DNA of 64,000 nt from Polaribacter butkevichii (GTDB lineage: Bacteria > Bacteroidota > Bacteroidia > Flavobacteriales > Flavobacteriaceae), in the NCBI RefSeq assembly GCF_038024105.1, contig NZ_CP150661.1, positions 2,561,001 to 2,625,000 on the forward strand, written 5' to 3'. The translations under genes and the position numbers were made by a program. The notes beneath the pieces were generated by a model. It was not told the DNA's origin. It made no database searches and saw nothing but the letters and a program-made list of their open reading frames with translations. Every line of letters begins with the position of its first letter. Position 1 is the stretch's first letter. Of the stretch, positions 14,449-23,907 are shown piece after piece.

Positions 14449-14919
14449 TTAACTATTCCAAGTATTACCTTTTACACTTATCGCAGCCTTTAAAACATCT
14501 TTTTGACTAAGTTGTCCTATTAATTTTCCGTTTTCTACAACAGGAAATCTTCTTCTGTGCGAGGTAATAAATTTAAAAGCAGCATCAAAAATATTCATGT
14601 CTTTATCAATCGTATCTACACCTGTAACCATATATTTACCTACAGTATTATTTGTATCAGAAGGCATATTGTAATATTTACTTTCAGAAATATGTTTAAT
14701 ACAATCAGTTTCAGAAATAATACCAATCAATTCATTCTTATCGTTCACAACCGGTCCTCCAGAAATTTTATAAGTAATTAATTGGTTAATTACATGGTCT
14801 AAAGTGTCTTCAGCTTTAAAAGTTACCAATTTTGTTGTCATATAATCAGATACTAAAATTTGTGACTCTTCTTTTCCTTGACTTACGTCTCTTTTTCCTT
14901 GAAAGCTTTTAATTGCCAT
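14449..14919 (-). CDS. CBS-pair domain protein
   Basis: 156 residues containing two CBS motifs (about 23-80, VSDYMTTKLVTFKAEDTLDHV ... IGIISETDCIKHI, and about 93-150, YMVTGVDTIDKDMNIFDAAF ... IGQLSQKDVLKA). CBS pairs bind adenosine nucleotides and sense energy state. There is no other domain. Although it lies close to the stress island, I see no FNR-like box in front of it. Confidence 0.92.
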   Translation of the reverse strand: MAIKSFQGKRDVSQGKEESQILVSDYMTTKLVTFKAEDTLDHVINQLITYKISGGPVVNDKNELIGIISETDCIKHISESKYYNMPSDTNNTVGKYMVTGVDTIDKDMNIFDAAFKFITSHRRRFPVVENGKLIGQLSQKDVLKAAISVKGNTWNS

Positions 14920-15110
14920 AATAGTTTCGTTTTTAGTTCTTTTAAATGTACTGTTTTTTCTGTTTTATGCAACATTTACATTCATTTTTTTTTAATTTCT
15001 TATAAATAAAGAATCTTATTTATCAAATAATCATTTAAAAACAATTATTATTCTTCTTTCTGTATTTTTTTTAAATAGATACAACATTAAAAACTTTATT
15101 TTCACACAAA

Positions 15111-15143
15111 AAAAAGCATCTTGACAAAATCAAGATGCTTTTT
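15111..15143 (-). terminator. Terminator of the pyk operon
   Basis: Perfect 14-bp stem AAAAAGCATCTTGA with its complement, 5-nt loop, and eight Ts on the minus strand. Located 23 nt after the pyk stop. Confidence 0.93.
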
Positions 15144-15165
15144 AAATATTCTTAAAGACTTGTAT

Positions 15166-16593
15166 TTAGTCTATTTCAGAAACTCTTAAGGTATTTACCA
15201 TACCTTTAGCTTCTACTGGCATAGAAGTAAGGTTAATCATTAAATCTCCTTCTTTAACAAAGCCTTTTTCTTTAGATATTTTATTAATATCTACAACTGT
15301 ATCATCTGTACTTAAGTTTTTATCGTAATAAAAAGCTTTTACACCCCAAAGTAAATTTAGTTTTCCTAAAATTCTTCTTTCTGATGAAAATGCTAAAATT
15401 TTAGCTTGTGGTCTCCATGCAGAAATTTGAAATGCAGTATACCCACTATTTGTTAATGTAGAAATTGCGGTTGCATCAATATCATTTGCCATTAATGCTG
15501 CGTGATGACAAACTGATTTTGTTATAAATCTGTTTGTTCTAATATGTGGTGCTTCGTGTGGTACTTTAATCATGTTAGAGTTCTCTACAGCTCTAATGAT
15601 TTCAGACATTTTTTGAATTACTCTTAATGGGTGTTTCCCTACAGATGTTTCTCCAGATAACATTACTGCATCTGCACCATCCATAATAGAGTTTGCAACA
15701 TCATTAACTTCTGCTCTTGTTGGCACAGGATTGTCAATCATTGTTTCCATCATTTGCGTTGCAATAATTACAGGAATTCTTGCTCTCTTAGCACGTCTCA
15801 CTAATTTTTTCTGAATTAATGGCACATCTTGCATAGGTATTTCTACTCCTAAATCTCCACGGGCAACCATTAATCCATCACAATAAGGAATTAAAGCATC
15901 TATATTTGCAACTGCTTCTGGTTTTTCTATTTTAGCAATTACAGGTACTCTATAATCTGAATGTTCATCGATTAAATCGCGTAACATTCTTAAATCTTCT
16001 GGGGTTCTTACAAAAGAAAGCGCCATCCAATCTATATTTAAACCTAAGGCAAAAATAGCATCTTCTTTATCTTTTTCTGTTAACGCTGGTAAAGAAATAG
16101 CAGTGTTAGGTAGGTTTACTCCTTTTTTAGAATGTAAAGGTCCACCAACAATTACTTTTACAACAACGGCTTTATCTTTATCTGTAGAAACTACTTCAAA
16201 TAATAATTTACCATCATCCACCATAATTTGTTCACCAACTTTTACATCTTTAGGAAAACGTTGGTACGTCATAAATGCTTTGTTCTTGTTACCAACACAT
16301 TTCTCTGTAGTAAAAGTAAATAAGTCTCCATCTTTTAAAACTACATTTTCTTCCATTACTCCTACACGAAGTTTTGGTCCTTGTAAATCTGCTAAAATGG
16401 CTACGTTAAATCCTTCTTCTTCATTAATTTCTCTAATTCTTTGTACGTTTTGTTTTACGATATCGTAATTTGCATGAGAAAAATTAATTCTAAAGACATT
16501 GACACCAGCAACGGCCAATTCTTTCATTTTTTCTTTGGTATCTATTGCTGGACCTAAGGTTGCAACTATTTTTGTTTTTTTGTAGTTTTTCAT
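15166..16593 (-). CDS. pyk: Pyruvate kinase
   Basis: 475 residues covering the full type I/II pyruvate kinase: KTKIVATLGPAIDT at the start, the B domain, MVARGDLGVEIP with the substrate-loop residues, and the MLSGETSVGKHPLRVI segment. It makes ATP and pyruvate from PEP. It starts 2 nt after the stop of an IPExxxVDY protein gene and ends the unit acpP, fabF, rnc, IPExxxVDY, pyk, although a 305-bp gap after rnc makes a second promoter likely. Confidence 0.97.
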   Translation of the reverse strand: MKNYKKTKIVATLGPAIDTKEKMKELAVAGVNVFRINFSHANYDIVKQNVQRIREINEEEGFNVAILADLQGPKLRVGVMEENVVLKDGDLFTFTTEKCVGNKNKAFMTYQRFPKDVKVGEQIMVDDGKLLFEVVSTDKDKAVVVKVIVGGPLHSKKGVNLPNTAISLPALTEKDKEDAIFALGLNIDWMALSFVRTPEDLRMLRDLIDEHSDYRVPVIAKIEKPEAVANIDALIPYCDGLMVARGDLGVEIPMQDVPLIQKKLVRRAKRARIPVIIATQMMETMIDNPVPTRAEVNDVANSIMDGADAVMLSGETSVGKHPLRVIQKMSEIIRAVENSNMIKVPHEAPHIRTNRFITKSVCHHAALMANDIDATAISTLTNSGYTAFQISAWRPQAKILAFSSERRILGKLNLLWGVKAFYYDKNLSTDDTVVDINKISKEKGFVKEGDLMINLTSMPVEAKGMVNTLRVSEID

Positions 16594-16595
16594 GT

Positions 16596-17066
16596 TTAAA
16601 ATATTAAAAAGTCTTTAGACTTTAAGGTGTTTTTATCTATTGAATATGCCGTAATTACATTGTCAATACTTTTAATTCTATTTATCGTTTTCAAAACAAA
16701 TTCATCTTCTGATACTCCACAAATTTTTAAAAAGAAATCTACTTTTTTCTTTTCTGGAATTAAATATGTTTTTGTTTCTAATGTTAGTAATAATTGATTA
16801 GACGCTGTTTGATTTTCTCCTTTATAACTATTTGCTATTAAAAAACAATCGAAATCGAATTCTATATTTTTATATTTATAAATAGAAAAAGAGGATTTCT
16901 TTTTTTCTCTAACAAACTCTAAATCTTCTTTTGCTTTATAAAACCTTGCGTTTAGGTTTTTATTTAATAAGTAGGCAAGTTTATAATCTTCTAAGGTAGA
17001 ATGGATGCCTATTAAAGAATATTCTTCTTCAAAAAAATCGTCCATTTCTAAAGCGTGTACCTGCAT
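16596..17066 (-). CDS. IPExxxVDY family protein
   Basis: 156 residues with the family signature variant LIPEKKKVDFFLKI near residue 116. The family is found next to rnc and pyk in many Bacteroidota and has no known function. Soluble, alpha/beta, no signal peptide. It is directly followed by pyk at 2 nt. Confidence 0.9.
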   Translation of the reverse strand: MQVHALEMDDFFEEEYSLIGIHSTLEDYKLAYLLNKNLNARFYKAKEDLEFVREKKKSSFSIYKYKNIEFDFDCFLIANSYKGENQTASNQLLLTLETKTYLIPEKKKVDFFLKICGVSEDEFVLKTINRIKSIDNVITAYSIDKNTLKSKDFLIF

Positions 17067-17371
17067 AAATTATAACTAATACTCGTTTCTATGAGTTAGC
17101 TAAATTACTAATTGTTTACGAATTTTAGTGTTAATTTAACGAAAACGTTATCGTTGTTACTTTAAATTAATGCATTCTTGAAAGAATAAGTACGTTCTAT
17201 TTTTTGCTTCTTAAAAAATTATTTCAGCTTCTAAAATAACGTTATTTTTTTTGTGATTTCTTATAAAAAAGTACTCTAAATAAGCATAAGAATCAAACCA
17301 AAAAAATTATTTTAATTATATATGCAGATTTAGGGTTTTACAAGTATGTAATACACAAAAACCTTAGCTAT
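17067..17371. other. 305-bp gap between rnc and the IPExxxVDY gene
   Basis: AT-rich and without a credible ORF. It contains AACGTTATCGTTGTTA-type sequence near 17140-17160 and a second AACGTTATTTT at 17240, but no hairpin with T-run. It probably holds a promoter for the IPExxxVDY-pyk pair; I see no clear TAnnTTTG element. Confidence 0.4.
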
Positions 17372-18109
17372 TTACCCCAAAGAAATCTCTTCCTGAAAAG
17401 CAAAATATACTCTTTTAGCTGCTTGTTCTTCTGCTTTTTTCTTAGAAGTGGCTCTACCTTTGGCTATTTGCTCGCCATCTATACTAACCTTTACACTAAA
17501 ATGCTTAATAGCCTCGTTACCAGAATCTTCGTAAGTATCAAAAGTATATTTCTTCTTTTGTTTCTGACACCACTCTATAATAAGACCTTTGTAACTGGTT
17601 ATTTTTCCTTCTAGTTTTTCTATATCAACGTAAGGAACAATTACATTTTCGTAAATAAATTTCTGACAGGTATTGTAGTTTTTATCTAAATAAATAGCAC
17701 CTACTAATGCTTCAAAAATATTACCATGAATATTATCACCAACGTTAGCTTGATCTATATTACTTTTTACAAATCGTATTAAGTCTAAATCTTTACCTAA
17801 TTCATTTAAATGCTCTCTACTTACTATTTTAGAGCGCATCTGCGTAAGGTAACCTTCACTTCCTGTAGGAACTTTTTTATACAAATAGGCAGCAATTACA
17901 GAACCTAAAATAGAATCACCTAAAAACTCTAAGCGTTCATAATTAATTGGTATTCCTTTACTGTCTAGCATTTGCACAGATCTATGTGTAAATGCTTTTT
18001 TGTATTTATTAATACTTCTTGGTGAAAAGTTGAGTAATTTTTTTAATTCGTTATATAATTGTGCGTCCTCTTCATTGCGAGGCTTTACTATTTTACGAAT
18101 AAAATTCAT
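17372..18109 (-). CDS. rnc: Ribonuclease III
   Basis: 245 residues. The RNase III signature ERLEFLGDS is at residues 58-66 and a second acidic motif (NIFEALVGAIYLDKN) near 131-145; a dsRNA-binding domain follows (about 167-240, ending RATSKKKAEEQAAKRVYFAF). It cleaves double-stranded RNA in rRNA and mRNA maturation. It begins 6 nt after fabF, the normal Bacteroidota order. Confidence 0.96.
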   Translation of the reverse strand: MNFIRKIVKPRNEEDAQLYNELKKLLNFSPRSINKYKKAFTHRSVQMLDSKGIPINYERLEFLGDSILGSVIAAYLYKKVPTGSEGYLTQMRSKIVSREHLNELGKDLDLIRFVKSNIDQANVGDNIHGNIFEALVGAIYLDKNYNTCQKFIYENVIVPYVDIEKLEGKITSYKGLIIEWCQKQKKKYTFDTYEDSGNEAIKHFSVKVSIDGEQIAKGRATSKKKAEEQAAKRVYFAFQEEISLG

Positions 18110-18115
18110 AGAGTA

Positions 18116-19369
18116 TTATTCATCTAATTTTCTAAATGCAACACATGCATTATGACCACCAAAACCAAACGTATTACTCATAGCGACTTTAATATCGCGC
18201 TTTTGAGCTTTATTTAAAGTTAAGTTTAATTCTGGATTGATGTTTTCATCTACATTAACATGGTTAATTGTTGGTGGTACAATACTATGTTTCATTGCCA
18301 AAATAGCAGCAATAGATTCAATAGCTCCTGCAGCACCTAACAGGTGACCTGTCATTGATTTTGTAGAATTAATATTGATGTTTTTAGCATGTTCACCAAA
18401 AACCTCAGAAATTGCTTTTAATTCTGCAACATCACCTAAAGGTGTAGAAGTACCATGTGTGTTAATATGGTCTACATCTTCTGGATTAATTCCTGAATTT
18501 TCTAAACAATTTTTCATTACAGCAATTACACCAACTCCTTCTGGATGTGGTGCTGTCATATGATAAGCATCAGAAGACATACCGCCTCCAATAACCTCTG
18601 CATAAATTTTTGCTCCTCTAGCTTTGGCATGTTCATATTCTTCTAGTACAATAGCACCTGCTCCCTCACCTAACACAAAACCATCACGTTCTGCATCAAA
18701 AGGTCTAGAAGCTGTTTCTGGGCTTTCGTTTCTTGTAGATAAAGCGTGCATAGCATTAAAACCACCCACACCAGAAATTACAACTGCAGCTTCAGAGCCA
18801 CCAGTTACAATAACATCACAAGTACCTAATCGAATATAATTTAAAGCATCTATCATTGCGTTAGCTGATGATGCACATGCAGAAACTGTAGTATAATTTG
18901 GCCCCATAAATCCATTCTTAATAGAAATGTTTCCTGGTGCAATATCTGCAATCATTTTTGGGATAAAGAAAGGATTAAATCTTGGTGTGCCATCTCCTGC
19001 TCCAAAATTTATGGCTTCGTTTTGAAAAGTTTCTAAACCTCCAATTCCGGCTCCCCAAATTACACCTACGCGTAATTTGTTAATTTTTTCTAAGTCTAGG
19101 CTTGCATCTGCAATTGCTTCATCAGAAGCTACCATTGCATACTGCGTAAACCTATCCATTTTACGGGCGTCTTTTCTATTGATAAAGTCCGTAACTTCAA
19201 AGTTCTTTAATTCACATGCAAAACGAGTTTTGAACTTGGCAGCATCAAAACCTTTAATAGGCGCTGCACCGCTAACTCCGTTAACTAAAGCATTCCAATA
19301 TTCTTCAATATTATTACCAATTGGCGTTAGTGCGCCAAGTCCAGTGACTACAACTCGTTTTAATTGCAT
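18116..19369 (-). CDS. fabF: 3-oxoacyl-[acyl-carrier-protein] synthase II
   Basis: 417 residues, full thiolase-fold condensing enzyme. Active-site C165 (TVSACASSANAM), with His in NTHGTSTPLGD and KSMTGHLLGAAG forming the C-H-H triad. It elongates acyl-ACP in fatty acid synthesis. It starts 6 nt after acpP. Confidence 0.97.
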   Translation of the reverse strand: MQLKRVVVTGLGALTPIGNNIEEYWNALVNGVSGAAPIKGFDAAKFKTRFACELKNFEVTDFINRKDARKMDRFTQYAMVASDEAIADASLDLEKINKLRVGVIWGAGIGGLETFQNEAINFGAGDGTPRFNPFFIPKMIADIAPGNISIKNGFMGPNYTTVSACASSANAMIDALNYIRLGTCDVIVTGGSEAAVVISGVGGFNAMHALSTRNESPETASRPFDAERDGFVLGEGAGAIVLEEYEHAKARGAKIYAEVIGGGMSSDAYHMTAPHPEGVGVIAVMKNCLENSGINPEDVDHINTHGTSTPLGDVAELKAISEVFGEHAKNININSTKSMTGHLLGAAGAIESIAAILAMKHSIVPPTINHVNVDENINPELNLTLNKAQKRDIKVAMSNTFGFGGHNACVAFRKLDE

Positions 19370-19375
19370 ATAAAT

Positions 19376-19612
19376 TTACTTTTTTGCTTCTTCAATATAG
19401 CTAACTGCTTGACCTACTGTTCCGATGTTTTCAGCTTGATCGTCTGGAATTTGAATATCGAATTCTTTTTCGAATTCCATAATTAACTCAACAGTATCCA
19501 AAGAATCTGCTCCTAAATCGTTTGTGAAGCTAGCTTCTGTTGTTACTTCGTTATCGTCTACTCCTAATTTGTCTACGATAATAGCTTTTACTCTTGATGC
19601 AATGTCTGACAT
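19376..19612 (-). CDS. acpP: Acyl carrier protein
   Basis: 78 acidic residues with the phosphopantetheine attachment site [10 protein letters not shown] (S37). It carries acyl chains for FabF and related enzymes. First gene of the acpP-fabF-rnc unit; the promoter region faces purN across 171 bp. Confidence 0.98.
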   Translation of the reverse strand: MSDIASRVKAIIVDKLGVDDNEVTTEASFTNDLGADSLDTVELIMEFEKEFDIQIPDDQAENIGTVGQAVSYIEEAKK

Positions 19613-19783
19613 AATTTTGTGTTTTTTAAAATTTTAATCGTGGCAAAAATACGAATCTTAACAATTAAAACTAATTTTTGCCGTAAAAATGATTCTTAAA
19701 AGTAAAGAAAAATATTTAATCTTCACTTAAAACAATCTAATTGTTAATAATTATTCTTTTTTTTGTAGCCTAGAAATGAAGTT

Positions 19784-20356
19784 ATGAAACGTATTGTTAT
19801 TTTTGCATCTGGTTCTGGAACGAACGCCGAAAACATTATTAAATTTTTTAATCATACTAAAACCGCTAAGGTTACTACCGTATTATGTAACAATGAACAT
19901 GCCAAAGTTTTTGATAGATGTAAAAATTTAGACATCAAATGTTTACATTTTAAAAAAGAAGCTTTTTTTACTACGGATGAAATTCTAAATCTCTTAAAAG
20001 AGCAAGCAGATTATATTATTTTGGCTGGTTTTTTATGGAAAATTCCAACAAAAATTATTGATGCTTTTCCTAATAAAATCATCAATATTCACCCTGCTTT
20101 ATTGCCAAAATATGGAGGAAAAGGGATGTACGGAATGAACGTTCATAAAGCTGTAAAAGAAAATAAAGAAACAGAAACTGGCATCACTATTCACTACGTA
20201 AATGCCAATTATGATGAAGGAGCTATCATTTTTCAAGAAAAAACAGCTCTTTTAAGTGAAGATACACCAGAAAAAATCGCAGAAAAGATTCATATTTTAG
20301 AACAACGTTACTTTCCAAGAGTTATTGAAGATGTAATTTTAACTATAAATGAGTAA
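19784..20356 (+). CDS. purN: Phosphoribosylglycinamide formyltransferase
   Basis: 190 residues of the formyltransferase fold: IVIFASGSGTNAENII at the start, INIHPALLPKYGGKGMYG with the catalytic Asn-His pair, and the Asp motif NYDEGAIIFQE. Third step of de novo purine synthesis. It overlaps the next gene by 8 nt. Confidence 0.96.
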   Translation: MKRIVIFASGSGTNAENIIKFFNHTKTAKVTTVLCNNEHAKVFDRCKNLDIKCLHFKKEAFFTTDEILNLLKEQADYIILAGFLWKIPTKIIDAFPNKIINIHPALLPKYGGKGMYGMNVHKAVKENKETETGITIHYVNANYDEGAIIFQEKTALLSEDTPEKIAEKIHILEQRYFPRVIEDVILTINE

Positions 20357-20984
20357 AAAAAAGTTTTATGTTGTTTGGAACGGACGTAGAAAAGGTGTTT
20401 TTACTTCTTGGAAAGTCTGTAAAAAACAAATTGATGGTTTTGAAGGCGCACAATACAAATCTTTTGCCGATTTAAACGAAGCCGAAATTGCGGCTACCAA
20501 AAACTATGCAGATTACGTTGGTAAAGACACTAAAAAACCAACTTTATCATCCGCAGAAAAAGAAAAATTAGGGAGACCTATTTTAGAAAGTATTTCTGTA
20601 GACGCTGCTTGCTCTGGAAATCCTGGAAAAATGGAATACAGAGGTGTTTTAACACATAATAAGAAACAAATTTTTATAAAAGGTCCTTTTGCTAAGGGAA
20701 CCAATAATATTGGCGAATTTTTAGCTTTAGTACACGGAATTGCGCTTTTAAAGAGTAAGAACAAAGAGCATATTCCTATTTATTCTGATTCTAAGATTGC
20801 CATGAGTTGGGTAAAACAGAAAAGATGTAAAACCAACATGCATTTTGATGCTTCTAACAAAGATTTATTAGACTTGATAAAAAGAGCCGAAAAATGGCTG
20901 AAAGAAAACACATATAAAAATCCTATTTTGAAATGGGAAACCAAAGCTTGGGGAGAAATTCCTGCAGATTTTGGAAGGAAATAG
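20349..20984 (+). CDS. Ribonuclease H with N-terminal viroplasmin (hybrid-binding) domain
   Basis: 211 residues. The first 45 residues are a viroplasmin/RNase HI N-terminal domain (KKFYVVWNGRRKGVFTSWKVCKKQIDGFEGAQYKSF) that grips RNA/DNA hybrids. An RNase H fold follows (about 74-211) with acidic residues in SVDAACSGNPG, NIGEFLALVHG and IPIYSDSKIA. It removes RNA from hybrids. The stop codon at 20982-20984 overlaps the first unit of a heptamer tandem repeat. Confidence 0.92.
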   Translation: MSKKKFYVVWNGRRKGVFTSWKVCKKQIDGFEGAQYKSFADLNEAEIAATKNYADYVGKDTKKPTLSSAEKEKLGRPILESISVDAACSGNPGKMEYRGVLTHNKKQIFIKGPFAKGTNNIGEFLALVHGIALLKSKNKEHIPIYSDSKIAMSWVKQKRCKTNMHFDASNKDLLDLIKRAEKWLKENTYKNPILKWETKAWGEIPADFGRK

Positions 20985-21075
20985 TTATCAGTTATCAGTT
21001 ATCAGTTATCAGTTATCAGTTATCAGTTATCAGTTATCAGTTATCAGTTATCAGTTATCAGTTATCAGTTATCAG
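20983..21075. repeat. Heptanucleotide tandem repeat, (AGTTATC) x 13.3
   Basis: Thirteen perfect head-to-tail copies of AGTTATC plus two bases, with no interruption. It starts in the stop codon of the RNase H gene and runs into a non-coding gap. Perfect copies imply recent slippage, so copy number should vary among strains. Confidence 0.98.
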
Positions 21076-21138
21076 AATTTAAAAAATCTATGAGTTATAT
21101 CCAATAGAAAACATAAAAATTCTTATTAATACATACTA

Positions 21139-21228
21139 CTTGTCACTTCGAAGTATTGAGAAGTCTCATAACAGTGATAACACAAAACTGAATAGCATTA
21201 TGTGATTTTTCCTATCGTCGAAATGATA
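21139..21228. repeat. Degenerate REP-like element
   Basis: Contains CACTTCGAAGTATTGAGAAGTCTC and CCTATCGTCGAAATGATA-type arms related to other intergenic copies in this window (AGATTGCTTCG, CGAAATGACA). Weakly conserved. Confidence 0.4.
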
Positions 21229-21246
21229 AAACTGTATGAAAATAAA

Positions 21247-23895
21247 CTACAAATTATACCCAATACTAAACATGATTATTCTAGGTAAAATAAAGGTTTT
21301 ACTATCTGATATTAAATAATCTGAAAAACTATTGCTTTGTTTAAACTGTGTATTAAACATATTTTGGACACTTATTTTATAAGACCAAGCAGCATCTTCC
21401 TTTTTATAAGACAAAGTGGTATTTGCAATTTCGTACACATTTTTTTGCCCTAATGTTTTATTCTGATAGTTGCTTAACTTATAATCAAAATTAAAAATAA
21501 AGCCTTTTAAAAAATCATAATCTACGGTTACAAAAGGTTCTGTGGTTATAAATTTTGAAGTAGTATTACTAGAAATAAATTTACCAATATCTCTACTTAC
21601 ACCAACTTCTATTGTTGGAAAATTATCAAACAAGGTTTCGAAACCTACTTCGTAATTATAACCATTATTTTTATTGGTTTGGGTATTTCCGTTTAATTCT
21701 TGTAAGTACTTATTGTTACTAAAACCAACATCAAACTTATATTTTATATTTTTAATACTTTTTTCTAAATGTATATTTCCATGAAGATCTTCAGACGGAT
21801 TGTCGAACATTTTTACGGTTAAAAACTGGTTAACATCATTAAAATCTACTGTATTTCTAACACCTTTTATTTGTTTACTATAATTTAAGTTTGCAAAAAG
21901 CATTAAACCTCTATACAAACTAAAACGGCTGTAATAAATACGCGCTGCGTGATACAAGTTATTTTCTAGCGTTTCATTTCCTTTAAAAACCGAATTATAC
22001 GATTGTAAATAAAAACGATTGGCAAATTTATCTACATCAGAAAAAGACGTTTTTAAATTGTAATTAATGGTAATTTTTTTGGATTTATTAAACTCAATTT
22101 TTGCTAAAAAATCTGGTAAAACAATCCATTTGTTGTTTTCTAAATGGGTTTGTTTATCTAATTTCCATTTATAATTGTGTAATTCAACTCCTTGTTTTAA
22201 AGTAAAAATTCCTGCTCTAAATTTATAATGCATTCCTACAAAGAAATCGTTTAGCTTTAAATTTAAATCGTTGCCAAAATCATCCGAAGAAAAATTATTT
22301 GTGGTGCCGTTATCTAACTTCTGAAAATCATCACTAACAAAATCTTCGTTTAAAAATTTATTTCCCAACGTTGTGTAAATATGGTTGCTGTTGTTAATTT
22401 CCCAAAAGTGTTTAAAAACTGCATCAATATTTTGTTCTTTGGTATTTTTAAGTTGATGAATTCTTAACAAATCTTGATCTGTATCTGCAGGAATTAAACC
22501 TTGTAAAATAGCATCTTGTGTTTGCCAATAGTTTGTTTTATCACTTTTATCAAATACATAATTAAAAATGGATGAAAACGTGTGTTTATCATTTTGTCTT
22601 TTGTGCCATTCTATATTTTGGTTGATGTACGTTGCTGTTAAATCTCTATCTGTAGCAATAGTATTGGTATTGGCATTTATTAAGGAAGCAACTGTATTTA
22701 TTTTGGTGTTATTGGTCCTTTTTACTTGGGTTCTTGCATACCATTTTTCTCTATTATTTGGTGTGTACTCTATATTTAGGTTTCCAATGCCTAACAAGTT
22801 ATCTGTAGCTGTTTTATTAGTTCTTTGTTCTGTAAACGTGGTGTATTCGTTTTGGTTTTCTACAAAACTACTGGTATTTGTATTCGAAAAAATAGCATAA
22901 CCAGCAATATCTAACTTTGAAGTTGCCGTTTTTGTAATGTTTAAAGCTCCAAATTTTTGGCTACTTGTCTGCAAATCTCTACTTTCTAAAAACTGAGAAA
23001 AATCGCCACCTTTCCATTTAAAATTACCACTAAATATAGCATTCATACCGCCAGAAAAACTCATATAATCTCTAAACGTAAATGTTTTTTCGCCTATATT
23101 ATTAATGTTTCCTATAAAATTGACATTGGTTTTGGGTGAATAATAAAACAAATTTGCGCTGGTTTTATAAAACTCTTTGTTGCCTTTACCTGCTTCTACA
23201 TCACCAAAAAGAAAGCGTTTTTTATCTTCTTTTAGTTTGATGTTCATTGCCATTTCATCAGAATCTGTTAACCCTTTTAAAAATGAAACTTCGTTATAAT
23301 TATCGATTACTTCTATATTACCAACAGCATTTGCAGGAATGTTTTCTACTGCCAATTTAGAATTACCACCAAAAAACTTTTTACCATCTACCAACATTTT
23401 GGTTACTTTTTTACCCTGCACGGTAACTGTTCCGTTTTTACTTACTTCTACTCCAGGTAATTTTTTTAAAACATTTTTTAGTTTACGTTCTGTTCCGTTT
23501 ATAAATTTATCTGTTTTATATATAGTGGTATCTCCACGTACAGTAACTGGCATTTCTATAACCACTTCATCTAATTGCTCTGAAGATTGTTGTAATACAA
23601 AGTCTTTTTTAGTGGTTTTTAAGGCTATAAATTGATATTCTATAGGTTTATATCCTAAATAAGAAATACTAATTGTTATGGTGTCTCCTTTTTCTAAAAG
23701 CAACTTATAATAGCCTTCGTTATCTGTTATGGCAAATTGTAAGTTTTTAGAAACATCTTTGGGTTTTGCGATTACATTTGCATAAGATAATGGATTTTGT
23801 AAACTATCTTTTACAGAACCTGAAAGGGTTACTTTTTGTGAAAAACAAAAAGTTGTGATACTAAACAATAATAGAAATAAGAGATTGTTTTTCAT
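21247..23895 (-). CDS. Outer-membrane beta-barrel receptor (TonB-dependent-like, OMP_b-brl_3 type) with CarboxypepD_reg domain
   Basis: 882 residues. Signal peptide (KNNLLFLLLFSITTFCFSQ), then a CarboxypepD_reg-like domain (about 21-105: VTLSGSVKDSLQNPLSYANV), a plug-like segment (ERKLKNVLKKLPGVEVSKNG ... LVDGKKFFGG), and a large 22-strand-type barrel ending FSIGYNL. It probably imports or exports a peptide-type ligand across the outer membrane; no SusD partner is adjacent. It follows a GLPGLI gene by 12 nt. Its first 71 codons are almost identical to a stub gene at 24850-25068 (two base differences over 211 nt) and similar to another at 28200-28418, so it sits at the end of a duplicated cassette array. 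Confidence 0.9.
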   Translation of the reverse strand: MKNNLLFLLLFSITTFCFSQKVTLSGSVKDSLQNPLSYANVIAKPKDVSKNLQFAITDNEGYYKLLLEKGDTITISISYLGYKPIEYQFIALKTTKKDFVLQQSSEQLDEVVIEMPVTVRGDTTIYKTDKFINGTERKLKNVLKKLPGVEVSKNGTVTVQGKKVTKMLVDGKKFFGGNSKLAVENIPANAVGNIEVIDNYNEVSFLKGLTDSDEMAMNIKLKEDKKRFLFGDVEAGKGNKEFYKTSANLFYYSPKTNVNFIGNINNIGEKTFTFRDYMSFSGGMNAIFSGNFKWKGGDFSQFLESRDLQTSSQKFGALNITKTATSKLDIAGYAIFSNTNTSSFVENQNEYTTFTEQRTNKTATDNLLGIGNLNIEYTPNNREKWYARTQVKRTNNTKINTVASLINANTNTIATDRDLTATYINQNIEWHKRQNDKHTFSSIFNYVFDKSDKTNYWQTQDAILQGLIPADTDQDLLRIHQLKNTKEQNIDAVFKHFWEINNSNHIYTTLGNKFLNEDFVSDDFQKLDNGTTNNFSSDDFGNDLNLKLNDFFVGMHYKFRAGIFTLKQGVELHNYKWKLDKQTHLENNKWIVLPDFLAKIEFNKSKKITINYNLKTSFSDVDKFANRFYLQSYNSVFKGNETLENNLYHAARIYYSRFSLYRGLMLFANLNYSKQIKGVRNTVDFNDVNQFLTVKMFDNPSEDLHGNIHLEKSIKNIKYKFDVGFSNNKYLQELNGNTQTNKNNGYNYEVGFETLFDNFPTIEVGVSRDIGKFISSNTTSKFITTEPFVTVDYDFLKGFIFNFDYKLSNYQNKTLGQKNVYEIANTTLSYKKEDAAWSYKISVQNMFNTQFKQSNSFSDYLISDSKTFILPRIIMFSIGYNL

Positions 23896-23907
23896 AGACT
23901 GTAAAAA

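Noticed and set aside
20983..21075. Tandem repeat as a CRISPR array
   Set aside because: Units are 7 bp and directly adjacent without spacers; no cas genes in the window.
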